31,000 nt of DNA from Micrococcales bacterium (GCA_947448975.1 CANFPR010000001.1:1-31000); one strand, 5' to 3'; positions 22,311 to 29,909 are shown, numbered from the stretch's first letter. The notes: generated from the sequence alone by a model not told the origin. Program-made: numbers and translations.

Positions 22311-23294
22311 TTACTTCCTCCAAGGTTGGGCCTTAGCCACGATTACCGCAGCCAGCCAGTTGATTAGAAGCGTGATGATAAAGAGCACGAGGCCGGCTGC
22401 CATGAGGGCCTTAACTTCAACCGGCGAAGCAGCTCCGAAGAAAGCAACAATCATCGAAGCGATTGAGCCACCTCGGCTTTCGACGACATCAACCCAGTTG
22501 ATCTGGAATGACAGGTTTAGCACGAAATAAATTGCGACGGTCTCGCCGAGTGCGCGACCAAGGCCGAGAAGCACACCACCGGTGATACCTCCCGAGGATG
22601 TAGGCAGGATTACTTGGAAGAAAGTGGTCGAACGACTCGAACCTAGAGCGGTGGCTGCGTTGATGACATCCTTGTCGAGCTGGCTGAAGATTTCTCGTGT
22701 AACCGAGGTGATGATTGGCACGATCATTACTGCAACAATCCAGCCGGCCACAAAAGGGCTGCCGACGAAAGAGCCCGAGTCGTTAGCAAAAACGGGCAAG
22801 AACCCAAGGTACTGGTGAAGAAGAGTAGCCCAGTGGGAAGCCACCGGGGTAAGAACTCCTAGACCCCAAAGACCAATAACAATCGATGGAATAGCGGCCA
22901 AAAGATCTACAACCGTCGTAGCAATCTTGGCAACACGGCCGTTGGCTAGAAATTCGATGAAGTAGGCGGCGGCAATTGCCATTGGCACCGCGAGCAGAAT
23001 TCCGTTTACCGCGATAAGTAACGAGCCCCAGAGCATTGGGCCAATTTGGAACATTAGGTGCTCAGGGTCGGCCGCACTCCATTGATCGCCAAATATAAAA
23101 GCAGGGCCTTGCGCAACGATGAGGTCGCCCGACATGTAAAGCAAGTAAGCCAGAATCAAGAACACAATGGCGGCGGCTCCCACGGCTGCGGCGCGTGCAA
23201 TTCCGAAGAATATCTTGTCTTGAATAAGGTGCGGTTTAACCAGCAGTTTGCGCTTCGCGGGCACTGACTTGGTCGATTCTGAGGCAACACTCAT
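22311..23294 (-). CDS. pstC: Phosphate ABC transporter permease C
   Basis: PstC is the second channel subunit (327 residues, about six transmembrane segments). Family features include FIFGDQWSAADPEHLMFQIGPMLWGS, AAIPSIVIGLWGLGVL, the coupling region FSQLDKDVINAATALGSSRSTTF and GLGRALGETVAIYFVLNL. It is the first gene of the pst run here, whereas pstS usually leads. PHO-box-like repeats lie 40-61 bases before the ATG, which fits activation of a transcript starting at or near the start codon. No good ribosome binding site is visible. Confidence 0.95.
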   Translation of the reverse strand: MSVASESTKSVPAKRKLLVKPHLIQDKIFFGIARAAAVGAAAIVFLILAYLLYMSGDLIVAQGPAFIFGDQWSAADPEHLMFQIGPMLWGSLLIAVNGILLAVPMAIAAAYFIEFLANGRVAKIATTVVDLLAAIPSIVIGLWGLGVLTPVASHWATLLHQYLGFLPVFANDSGSFVGSPFVAGWIVAVMIVPIITSVTREIFSQLDKDVINAATALGSSRSTTFFQVILPTSSGGITGGVLLGLGRALGETVAIYFVLNLSFQINWVDVVESRGGSIASMIVAFFGAASPVEVKALMAAGLVLFIITLLINWLAAVIVAKAQPWRK

Positions 23295-23313
23295 GCCTCA
23301 AAGTCTCGCGAAG

Positions 23314-23355
23314 GGGGGTTAATGACGCCTGTTGCCAAAGTTAACGGAAAGTGAA
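23314..23355 (-). promoter_or_regulatory. PHO-box-like direct repeats between pstC and the P450 gene
   Basis: On the minus strand TTCACTTTCCG (23355-23345) and TTAACTTTGGC (23344-23334) are adjacent 11-base units, and TTAACCCCC begins at 23322, in phase two units later. The arrangement copies the one upstream of pstS. Relative to the pstC ATG the two adjacent units lie at about -61 to -40. Confidence 0.65.
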
Positions 23356-23386
23356 TTGCCTTTTCTATGGGCGCACCCTGCGGTGT

Positions 23387-23392
23387 TAGGTT
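23387..23392 (+). promoter_or_regulatory. -10 element of a leaderless promoter for the P450 gene
   Basis: TAGGTT ends six bases before the GTG at 23399. No Shine-Dalgarno sequence is present. The PHO-box-like repeats lie at about -65 to -44 from this predicted start. Confidence 0.5.
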
Positions 23393-23398
23393 TGTGTC

Positions 23399-24583
23399 GT
23401 GCTTGACTTCAACGACGCATCTTTTTTGGCCGATCCGTACCCGCAGCTGTCTGAACTTAGGGCTGCCGGGCGGCCCGTTTGGCACGACGAGTTAGGGCTA
23501 TACCTGGCCGCCAACTACGACCACGCAAACGCCGTACTTCGCACCAAAACTCTGGGGCGCATCTTCAGCCCGAAACAACCCGAGTCGGAGTGGTCGGAGT
23601 TCAACTGGCTTCACGCCGACAGCATCCTAGATTCTGAGCCTCCCAAGCACACCAGGCTTCGTTCGCTGATTTCGAAGGCCTTCAACCGGGGCAAGATCGA
23701 GAGTCTGCGACCGCTGGTTGAGCGCTTGGCCCAAGAGTTGGCCGACGAGTGCGAAGCCAAGCTCGCGACCGATGGCCGGTTCGATGTAATCGCCGATTTT
23801 GCCGAGCCTTTGCCGGTAAAGGTCATCGCCGCCATGCTCGGGTTTCCGACAAGCGACGAGCACCTGCTTCGCCCCTGGTCGCAGGCCATAGTAAAGATGT
23901 ATGAAGTTGCCCCAACCGATGCCGACCGCGAAGCCGCAAAACTCGCATCGCACGAGTTTGCCGAATATGTGCGTGGGCTCATGGATGTTCGGCGAGCGCA
24001 TCCTGGCACCGACCTGATCACCGACCTCGTGCAGGTTGAGGAGGAAGGTCAGAAGCTAAACGCCCAAGAGCTCATTGCCACCTGCGTGCTTCTTCTGAAT
24101 GCCGGGCACGAGGCGAGCGTGAACGGTTTTGGTAATGGGTTGGTTGCCGCGCTTCAGCGTGAAGACCAGGCCGAGTTACTCAGAACGCGCTCACGTGAGA
24201 TTGCCGAGACAGCGATAGATGAATTTTTGCGCTTCGATGCACCGCTTCACCTGTTTGAGCGCACGGCAACCGCCGACACCGAGATTGGTGGCGTAACCGT
24301 TAAGGCTGGCCAGAAGATCGCTTCGCTGCTAGGTTCTGCCAACCGGGATGCATCGGTGTTCGAACGTGCCGACGAAATGGACCTCACCCGCGACCCAAAC
24401 CCACACATTGGTTTTGGCGCTGGCATCCACTTTTGCATCGGTGCACCGCTCGCCCGAATGGAGATGTCCACCTCCCTCCCTGTGCTGTTTGAGCGCTTTC
24501 CAAATCTGCGCCTAGAAAGCGAACCAATTAGACGCCCAACCTTCGTGCTCCGTGGCTACGAGCGGGTCTATGCTTGCCAATAA
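23399..24583 (+). CDS. Cytochrome P450
   Basis: This soluble 394-residue heme monooxygenase has the usual bacterial length. The heme loop is FGAGIHFCIG with the ligand C346, the K-helix ExxR is EFLR (275-278), and the I-helix is LLLNAGHEASVNGFGNG (232-248). In the I-helix the residue after the acid E238 is Ala where many P450s have the proton-relay Thr; S240 may stand in. Substrate is unknown, and no ferredoxin or reductase gene is nearby. The GTG start lies six bases after a TAGGTT hexamer. It diverges from the pst genes and is followed, 47 bases on, by a membrane protein gene. Confidence 0.93.
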   Translation: MLDFNDASFLADPYPQLSELRAAGRPVWHDELGLYLAANYDHANAVLRTKTLGRIFSPKQPESEWSEFNWLHADSILDSEPPKHTRLRSLISKAFNRGKIESLRPLVERLAQELADECEAKLATDGRFDVIADFAEPLPVKVIAAMLGFPTSDEHLLRPWSQAIVKMYEVAPTDADREAAKLASHEFAEYVRGLMDVRRAHPGTDLITDLVQVEEEGQKLNAQELIATCVLLLNAGHEASVNGFGNGLVAALQREDQAELLRTRSREIAETAIDEFLRFDAPLHLFERTATADTEIGGVTVKAGQKIASLLGSANRDASVFERADEMDLTRDPNPHIGFGAGIHFCIGAPLARMEMSTSLPVLFERFPNLRLESEPIRRPTFVLRGYERVYACQ

Positions 24584-24630
24584 CGCAGGTTTTTGGCGGC
24601 GGAAAATACTTTTTGACATAGGAGTCAATC

Positions 24631-25290
24631 GTGAAAAGAAGCATCAATCGAAACCTGTCGGCCATTCTGCGCCTGGGCACATCAGCGGCTATTTTCTTCA
24701 GCATCATCTATCAGGTGAGCGACCGCATTGCCCACAACCTGTTTCGCCCTTTTGAGTACTTCACCTACTTCACGATTCAAACCGGACTCATCTCGGGCAC
24801 CGTTCTAGCCTTTGCCGGTGTATCGGCCCTGCGCAACGCGCAAGACTCACACCGCCTAACGCTGCTGCGCCTCTGGGTGATCAGCTACGAAGTTGTGGTT
24901 GGCATCTTCTACAACGTGCTTTTGCGCAACAGCGCGGGTGACGCACGCGACGCCGGTTACCACTGGCCGGTTTTGCCTAACGAGATTTTGCACACCTGGG
25001 CACCAATCATCGTCACTGTTGAGTGGTTGATTGCTGGCGGCCTACCAACCTACGCCTGGAAGAAGGTTTGGTGGGTAATCGTTTACCCGCTGTGCTGGTT
25101 GGCGTTCTCGATTCTGCGTGGCGCATTCGCCCCAGATCACTGGTGGGCCTACTGGTTCTTGAACCCAGGCGCTAACGGCGAAGGTGTTCCTGCGATGCTT
25201 CAGTACATCCTTATGATCGCCGGCACAATGGTGGCCTTCGGGTTTGGCTTTACCGCCATTCGTCGCGGGCTCGCGCGCGTAAGAAAGTAG
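24631..25290 (+). CDS. Pr6Pr family integral membrane protein
   Basis: The 219-residue protein has about six hydrophobic segments with the pattern of the Pr6Pr/FAR-17a-like family: FEYFTYFTIQTGLISGTVLAF, EVVVGIFYNVLLRN, and LPNEILHTWAPIIVTVEWLI, followed by YPLCWLAFSILRGAF and a WWAYWFLNPG loop. The function of bacterial members is unknown. The start is GTG 24631 with GGAG (24621-24624) six bases upstream, so unlike the preceding P450 gene it uses a normal ribosome binding site and may be co-transcribed with it. It ends eight bases before the convergent rlmN. Confidence 0.78.
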   Translation: MKRSINRNLSAILRLGTSAAIFFSIIYQVSDRIAHNLFRPFEYFTYFTIQTGLISGTVLAFAGVSALRNAQDSHRLTLLRLWVISYEVVVGIFYNVLLRNSAGDARDAGYHWPVLPNEILHTWAPIIVTVEWLIAGGLPTYAWKKVWWVIVYPLCWLAFSILRGAFAPDHWWAYWFLNPGANGEGVPAMLQYILMIAGTMVAFGFGFTAIRRGLARVRK

Positions 25291-25297
25291 ATTCGGG

Positions 25298-26485
25298 TTA
25301 GTCGGCCGCGGCTAGCTGGCCGCAAGCTCCGTCGATTTCTTTGCCTCTGGTATCGCGAAGCGTGGTTGGTATACCGGCTGCCTCGAGCCTAGAAACAAAC
25401 TCACGAGTAACCTCGGGCGTCGACGCCGTCCAGATCGAACCCGGTGTTGGGTTTAGCGGAATCGGATTGACGTGCACCCAGCCTCGGCCGCGATCGTTGA
25501 GCTTTTTGGCGAGCAGGTCGGCGCGCCATCCGTGGTCGTTCATGTCTTTGATCAGCGCGTACTCAATCGACACTCTGCGACCGGTGGCCTCAAAGTATGC
25601 TCGGGCGGCATCCAAGGTTTCGTCAACCTTCCAACGTGAATTCACCGGGATGAGCTCGTCGCGAAGTTGATCGTCGGGTGCGTGCAATGAGAGCGCAAAG
25701 GTAACCGGAAGGTTTTCGGCGGCGAGCTTGCCAATGGCGGGCACCAGGCCGACGGTTGAGACGGTGATGTTTCGGGCCGACATACCGAGGCCGTTGGGTT
25801 GAGGTTCAACCATGGTGCGCAGCGCCGACATGAGCCGGTTGTAGTTGGCCAAAGGTTCGCCCATCCCCATGAACACAATGTTGCCAACGCGCTCTGGGCC
25901 CTCGCCGGGCTTGCCCTTGTAGCCACCAAGTTCGCCGGCGGCAATCACGCGGTTGGCGCGAACCACCTGTTCAACGATTTCGGCGGCCGACATGTTGCGG
26001 GTTAGCCCCGCTTGGCCCGTGGCACAGAATGGGCAGTTCATGCCGCAGCCTGCCTGCGATGAAACGCAAAGAGTGATTCGACCCGGATACCGCATGAGCA
26101 CCGACTCTACGAGAGCGCCATCGAACAGGCGCCAGAGAAACTTGATGGTGTCACCCTTGTCGGTTTGCAGACGGCGCACTTCGGTGAGAAGCGGCGGCAG
26201 CAACGAAGACACGAGCTCTTCGCGGCCGGCTGCCGGAAGGTCGGTCATCTCGGCTGGGTCGGAGGTGTAGTGGTTGAAGTAGTGAGTCGATAGCTGCTTG
26301 GCTCTGAAGCCCGGAATGCCCAGTTCTTTCACTCTGGCTGAACGCTCCTCTATAGAGAGGTCGGCTAGGTGCACCGGAGGTTGCTTGCGCTTTGGTTCGG
26401 CAAACTGCAGCAACGGGCGACCCTGCTCATCTTTTTGCTGGGTCCAGCCTTCGGTTGCCGGCTTGATCTGTTTGCGTTCGGTCAT
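25298..26485 (-). CDS. rlmN: 23S rRNA (adenine-2503-C2) methyltransferase (dual-specificity RlmN)
   Basis: RlmN is a radical-SAM enzyme that methylates C2 of A2503 in 23S rRNA and of A37 in some tRNAs. The 395-residue protein has the iron-sulfur motif CxxxCxxC at C147, C151 and C154 ([12 protein letters not shown]), the glycine-rich [21 protein letters not shown], and near the C-terminus [15 protein letters not shown], whose cysteine C388 corresponds to the methyl-carrying cysteine of the family. RlmN rather than Cfr fits the genomic setting and the N-terminal accessory domain. The N-terminal 35 residues are extra and charged. Housekeeping gene; no link to its neighbours is evident. Confidence 0.96.
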   Translation of the reverse strand: MTERKQIKPATEGWTQQKDEQGRPLLQFAEPKRKQPPVHLADLSIEERSARVKELGIPGFRAKQLSTHYFNHYTSDPAEMTDLPAAGREELVSSLLPPLLTEVRRLQTDKGDTIKFLWRLFDGALVESVLMRYPGRITLCVSSQAGCGMNCPFCATGQAGLTRNMSAAEIVEQVVRANRVIAAGELGGYKGKPGEGPERVGNIVFMGMGEPLANYNRLMSALRTMVEPQPNGLGMSARNITVSTVGLVPAIGKLAAENLPVTFALSLHAPDDQLRDELIPVNSRWKVDETLDAARAYFEATGRRVSIEYALIKDMNDHGWRADLLAKKLNDRGRGWVHVNPIPLNPTPGSIWTASTPEVTREFVSRLEAAGIPTTLRDTRGKEIDGACGQLAAAD

Positions 26486-26572
26486 GTCTACTTTCGCCCC
26501 GCTAATGTCGGGTACCCGATAAGTCTAGATTCACCGCAGCCGTAAGCACTCGGATGTCGCGCTTAAAGCAAT

Positions 26573-26596
26573 GGGCGGGGTCCGAAGACCCCGCCC
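26573..26596 (-). terminator. Hairpin after the carbohydrate-binding protein gene
   Basis: GGGCGGGGTC (26573-26582) pairs perfectly with GACCCCGCCC (26587-26596); on the minus strand the loop is TTCG, a very stable tetraloop. It lies 20 bases after the stop. The following bases (ATTGCTTTAAG) hold only a short T run, so it may need help to terminate. Confidence 0.7.
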
Positions 26597-26616
26597 AAGC
26601 TGACTTGAAACCGGTG

Positions 26617-27507
26617 TTACTTGACTACCTGAGTCTTGGTAACGGTGGTTGAACCAACGGTTACGGTCACCTTGTAGGTGCCCGATGGAACCGAGAAGTT
26701 CAGGGTCTTTACACCATCGGTGAAGGTGCCCGACGAGGTCCAGGTGCGAACACCCTTGATCTTGACGGTTGCGTGCTGACCAGCGGCGTGGTCTAGAACA
26801 ACGCGAAGAACCTTCTTCGAAGGTCCTGAGATCTTCGCGGTAGGTGCGGCAGCAACAGCTCCGTTGAAGCTGATGTTGTCGATCAGGTAAACCTGGTCGG
26901 CCTTAGCCTGGTTAGGAGCACCGGTGTAGGTCGAGTCGTCATCGCTGAAGTCTGGGAAGACTGCTGCAACGATGTACGAAACGCCGGTCTGGTATGACTC
27001 GTTTGCCCAACCGTTGTCGGTGTCGGTGCACTTAGCGGTCGACATGTCGAAGGTTAGCGAGTTCCAACCTGGCTGAGCTTCTACAGCCTTTGCACAGGTG
27101 TGGCTGCCTGGCCATCCGCCAGCGCTCTGTAGCTTGAACATAACTGGGGTTGCAACTGATGCACCCGACCATACGTCCATGGTTACTACAGGCAGGTCAC
27201 CGGTGGTGACGCGGAGGTTGTTGTCAACGAGAACTAGGTTTGCACCGCTCCACTGCTGACCACTAGCCAACTTGGTGAACTGAAGAACCTTGCCAGCGTG
27301 ACCGCCAGAGCCGTCAACGATTGCCGAAGCGCCGCCTTCGAATGCTGCAGCTGCGGCACCTAGGGTGTCGTCTGCCTCGAAAGTCAGTACGGTTCCGGTT
27401 GCGTCTACGGCCTGAGCCGAACCCGATAGAGCTAGAGCTCCACCGAATGCTAGTGCGAGGCTAGCGGAGACTGCGAGAGTCTTCTTAGCCAATGTCTTTG
27501 AGAACAT
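26617..27507 (-). CDS. Secreted carbohydrate-binding-like protein with C-terminal Ig-like domain
   Basis: The 296-residue protein begins with a clear Sec signal peptide (MFSKTLAKKTLAVSASLALAF, cleavage near GSAQAVDA). The mature part has a beta-sandwich character: about 180 residues with TVLTFEADDTLGA, GGHAGKVLQFTKL, PVVTMDVWSGAS, GWNSLTFDMS and a closing VYLIDNISFNGA, typical of carbohydrate-binding modules of the CBM4/CBM9-like sort; the last 75 residues look like an Ig-like domain. No catalytic motif is seen. ATG 27507 is chosen for the signal peptide and the AGGAAA just upstream; the longer frame to 27573 is unlikely. It follows the GH16 gene by 226 bases and has its own operators, so the two may work together on an extracellular glucan. 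Confidence 0.7.
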   Translation of the reverse strand: MFSKTLAKKTLAVSASLALAFGGALALSGSAQAVDATGTVLTFEADDTLGAAAAAFEGGASAIVDGSGGHAGKVLQFTKLASGQQWSGANLVLVDNNLRVTTGDLPVVTMDVWSGASVATPVMFKLQSAGGWPGSHTCAKAVEAQPGWNSLTFDMSTAKCTDTDNGWANESYQTGVSYIVAAVFPDFSDDDSTYTGAPNQAKADQVYLIDNISFNGAVAAAPTAKISGPSKKVLRVVLDHAAGQHATVKIKGVRTWTSSGTFTDGVKTLNFSVPSGTYKVTVTVGSTTVTKTQVVK

Positions 27508-27541
27508 CTTTGTTTCCTTTCGAAAGGTTTGAATGAATGAC

Positions 27542-27565
27542 TCGGGTTCACCCGGGTAGACCCGA
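27542..27565. repeat. 24-base near-palindrome in the leader of the carbohydrate-binding protein gene
   Basis: Outer arms TCGGGT (27542-27547) and ACCCGA (27560-27565) enclose an inner palindrome ACCCGGGT (27550-27557), with TC/AG two-base mismatches between. It lies 35-58 bases before the ATG and could fold in the mRNA or be a protein site. Confidence 0.5.
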
Positions 27566-27619
27566 AAGAACACTCACCACGTGGATTGCTGTTACACGTT
27601 CCACAACAAAAGTTACCTC

Positions 27620-27648
27620 TGAAAGCGGTTTCATTGGAAGCGGTTTCA
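27620..27648 (-). promoter_or_regulatory. Tandem LacI-type operator sequences
   Basis: On the plus strand TGAAAGCGGTTTCA (27620-27633) and TGGAAGCGGTTTCA (27635-27648) stand one base apart. They are 14-base sequences with a central CG and near-symmetric arms, the form recognised by LacI-family repressors. They lie about 112-141 bases before the ATG of the carbohydrate-binding protein gene. No repressor gene is in the window. Confidence 0.6.
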
Positions 27649-27733
27649 TGCATTTTTAGACATTCGTTATTAGTTTGTTGTAATCGCTTTATCGGGCTTT
27701 GAGCCAATGAACCCGCCGAATTGGGCGAGAAAG

Positions 27734-28912
27734 CTAGTGCTTTACAACCGACCCTTGGCCGTCTAATGCCCAAGCACGCACATAGTCGATGGTCATGTGA
27801 CTTTCGCTCCAGCCATCCCAGTTACCGCCAAACCCACCGGTGGCGTTGTTGAGAATCACAAAGAAGTAGTCGTTGAAAGACCAGTGAGCGTTGCCGATAT
27901 CGGCACGGTTGAGTGTGTAGAAACGGACGCCGTCAACATAGAACTCGAGGCGATCTGGCAGCCAACCCAAGCCGTAGGTGTGGAATCCGGCCGAGTAGTT
28001 GACATCGGTCACGCGGTCGCCCACTTGGTAGGTGTGGTTGCCGCAGCACTCGCCAGGATTATCGGTGATGGAGTAGTGAACCGCTGCAGAGTTTCGCCAA
28101 GGCTGGTGACCCCCCTGTTCGGCAATGTCGATTTCACCGGCATAAGGCCAACCGGCCGTTGACATAGCGTCACCTAGCATCCAGTAGGCCGGCCAGTTAG
28201 AGCCACCGGCTGGCATCTGAATTCGAGTTTCGATATATCCGTACTTGAACGAGACCTTGCCTTGAGTATCAAATCGACCACTGGTGTACTGACAAGGCTC
28301 CGTTAGACAGATTGCCCCCGGAGGGGCGACAGTGGTGTGTTTGGTGGTGATGACAGCATTGCCGCCAACGGTTCCATCGAGTTTGATGGCTCCAGGGTAA
28401 TACCACTGAGGCTCTGCGTTGTGGCAGGTTCCGCCGCCGTTTTCGTTCTCGTGTCCGCAGTAACGGGCGGTCCACGAGGCTGAGTTTATGGTTGTGCCCG
28501 ATGCTCCTAAAAATTCATCAGCCCAAAGCAGTGAGCCAACGTTATGACCGGTCACAGTTGGGGCTGTAGGTGTTACAACAGGTGTGGAGTTTTTTAGCCA
28601 TTTGGCATAGAGCTTGAGCGATGAGGTTGGTTTGATGCGGGCCGAATCTTTAAACGCCACAGCACCTTGAGTTGATTTCGCCCAGCCGGTGAAGTGATAG
28701 CCGGTCTTCTTAAAGAGGTTCTTCTTTAGGTTGGCTCCGGCGGAAGTTACGACCTGCGAACTCATCGTTCCGTAGCCGCCGTTTGCCAGGTAGGTTACGC
28801 GATAACTGGCAGCGCCCCATGATGCTCCGGCTGGCTGAAGCACGAGAGCCACCAATAGAGCCCAAAGCGCCAACAACGAGGTTCGGCGGCGAATCGAGGA
28901 TGATGTGGTCAA
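27734..28912 (-). CDS. Secreted GH16 family beta-glucanase with N-terminal InlB-type repeat
   Basis: This 392-residue extracellular enzyme would cut beta-1,3 or beta-1,3/1,4 glucans such as laminarin. After a signal peptide (SIRRRTSLLALWALLVALVL) comes one InlB B-repeat/Flg_new-like domain (residues about 37-106: VTYLANGGYGTM, TGYHFTGWAKS, LKLYAKW), a short Thr/Pro linker, then the GH16 domain (about 125-385) with LLWADEF, YGYIETRIQMP, WPAYWMLGD and the catalytic EIDIAE (E260, D262, E265), followed by the strand FHTYGLGWLPDRLEFYVDG. I chose TTG 28912 because it gives a normal signal peptide; the frame stays open to GTG 28975, which lies inside the palindromic operator. The exact start is uncertain. 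Confidence 0.88.
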   Translation of the reverse strand: MTTSSSIRRRTSLLALWALLVALVLQPAGASWGAASYRVTYLANGGYGTMSSQVVTSAGANLKKNLFKKTGYHFTGWAKSTQGAVAFKDSARIKPTSSLKLYAKWLKNSTPVVTPTAPTVTGHNVGSLLWADEFLGASGTTINSASWTARYCGHENENGGGTCHNAEPQWYYPGAIKLDGTVGGNAVITTKHTTVAPPGAICLTEPCQYTSGRFDTQGKVSFKYGYIETRIQMPAGGSNWPAYWMLGDAMSTAGWPYAGEIDIAEQGGHQPWRNSAAVHYSITDNPGECCGNHTYQVGDRVTDVNYSAGFHTYGLGWLPDRLEFYVDGVRFYTLNRADIGNAHWSFNDYFFVILNNATGGFGGNWDGWSESHMTIDYVRAWALDGQGSVVKH

Positions 28913-28928
28913 GGTGTGCCAACTTTCG

Positions 28929-28934
28929 TATTTA
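28929..28934 (-). promoter_or_regulatory. Possible -10 element for the GH16 gene
   Basis: On the minus strand TAAATA, preceded by TTTTG, lies 16 bases before the TTG at 28912. The operator palindrome would then cover its -35 region, as expected for a repressed promoter. Confidence 0.35.
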
Positions 28935-28958
28935 CAAAACTTCGAGCACAGCGCACAC

Positions 28959-28976
28959 TGTGAAACTACTTTCACA
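28959..28976. promoter_or_regulatory. Palindromic operator between the GH16 and DUF6270 genes
   Basis: TGTGAAA (28959-28965) and TTTCACA (28970-28976) are perfect inverted arms around CTAC. Read on the minus strand the core TGAAAGTAGTTTCA differs from the operator at 27620-27633 only in the two central bases, so the same regulator may bind both. It overlaps the expected -35 region of the DUF6270 gene. Confidence 0.6.
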
Positions 28977-28995
28977 ATACGGCAGGTTGCGAAAC

Positions 28996-29001
28996 TAAAC
29001 T
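28996..29001 (+). promoter_or_regulatory. -10 element of a leaderless promoter for the DUF6270 gene
   Basis: TAAACT ends six bases before the GTG at 29008; no Shine-Dalgarno sequence is present. Confidence 0.55.
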
Positions 29002-29007
29002 TGGCAA

Positions 29008-29703
29008 GTGCAAAAGATCTTCATCTACGGAAGCTGCGTAACGCGCGATGGCGTTGAGTGGTGGCCCGAGCACGGTTTTGAACTAGATGGCTATGTGGCG
29101 AGACAGTCGCTGATCAGCAGCCAAAGTCACGTCGATGTGCACGCCATTTCTTTTGATTTTGAGAGCATTGCCTCGAACTTCGCCAAACGCATGGCCAAAG
29201 GAGACGTTGCGGGCAACCTGGCCGGTCAAATTCGAAACCACGAACCGCATGTTGTGGTGTGGGATTTGTGCGATGAACGCGGTGGAGTTCTAGAAATCTC
29301 TGCCGGCCAGTACATCACTAGAAACGTTGTTTACAGCACCAACCCAATAGCAGGCCGTACCCTAGCCATCGGCACCGATGAACACTTCAAGCTCTGGAAG
29401 CAAGCACTCGACCAGTTCTTGCGTTCTGTCGGTGGCATCCGTGTGATTGTGAACGCAACGCCTTGGGCGCTCGTTAACGACAAAGGCGAGCCGGTCAACG
29501 GCGACTCATCTAAGGCAGAGAACTTCAACAATCTCATTGAGCCCTACTACGCAGAGCTCGAGTCTCGAGGCCTCGAAGTCATTCACGTCGATCAAAGCAA
29601 GGTAATTGCCAGGGTCGACCACCAGTGGGGCGAGGCACCCTTCCACTTTGTCGACGACACCTACGCCGAAATGTTGGTTCAGCTCAAAGCGCTGCTGGGC
29701 TAA
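29008..29703 (+). CDS. DUF6270 (SGNH-like) domain protein
   Basis: The 231-residue cytoplasmic protein matches the DUF6270 pattern: IFIYGSCVTRDG at residues 4-15, where S9/C10 occupy the SGNH nucleophile position, IRNHEPHVVVWDLCDERGG in the middle, and PFHFVDDTYAEM near the end, the place of the catalytic Asp-His block. Members of this family often lie in surface polysaccharide clusters, and their activity is not established. The GTG start follows a TAAACT hexamer by six bases. It diverges from the GH16 gene and converges with two small membrane protein genes. It looks related to the N-terminal half of the fusion protein at 16275-17954. Confidence 0.75.
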   Translation: MQKIFIYGSCVTRDGVEWWPEHGFELDGYVARQSLISSQSHVDVHAISFDFESIASNFAKRMAKGDVAGNLAGQIRNHEPHVVVWDLCDERGGVLEISAGQYITRNVVYSTNPIAGRTLAIGTDEHFKLWKQALDQFLRSVGGIRVIVNATPWALVNDKGEPVNGDSSKAENFNNLIEPYYAELESRGLEVIHVDQSKVIARVDHQWGEAPFHFVDDTYAEMLVQLKALLG

Positions 29704-29909
29704 CGGCCAATCACATTCACCAAGAAGTGAAACCCAACCCACCACCACGCCAGCATGATTGCGACGCGTGTGGTTCTGTGATGCATGATGCGGTCGATGA
29801 GTTCGCCAACCGAAGCAACCGGCGTGCGCTTGCTTCGCGAATATAACCAGAGCACTAAGCCAAGCAGCACAAAGAAGCTGTACCCGCCCACTATCCACGC
29901 CGTGTTCAC
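29700..29909 (-). CDS. Small membrane protein, DUF6186-like
   Basis: The 69-residue protein has two hydrophobic segments: WIVGGYSFFVLLGLVLWLYS at the N-terminus and VAIMLAWWWVGFHFLVNVIG at the C-terminus, separated by VGELIDRIMHHRTTR. This layout resembles the small actinobacterial DUF6186 proteins, whose function is unknown. Its GTG overlaps the TGA of the upstream 190-residue gene (GTGA), so it is translationally coupled. Its last four bases overlap the end of the DUF6270 gene on the other strand. Confidence 0.7.
   Translation of the reverse strand: MNTAWIVGGYSFFVLLGLVLWLYSRSKRTPVASVGELIDRIMHHRTTRVAIMLAWWWVGFHFLVNVIGR

Noticed and set aside
27690..27715. Possible terminator after the GH16 gene
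   Set aside because: Only a four-pair CGGG/CCCG stem with a long loop can be drawn, without a T run; read-through into the binding protein gene remains possible.
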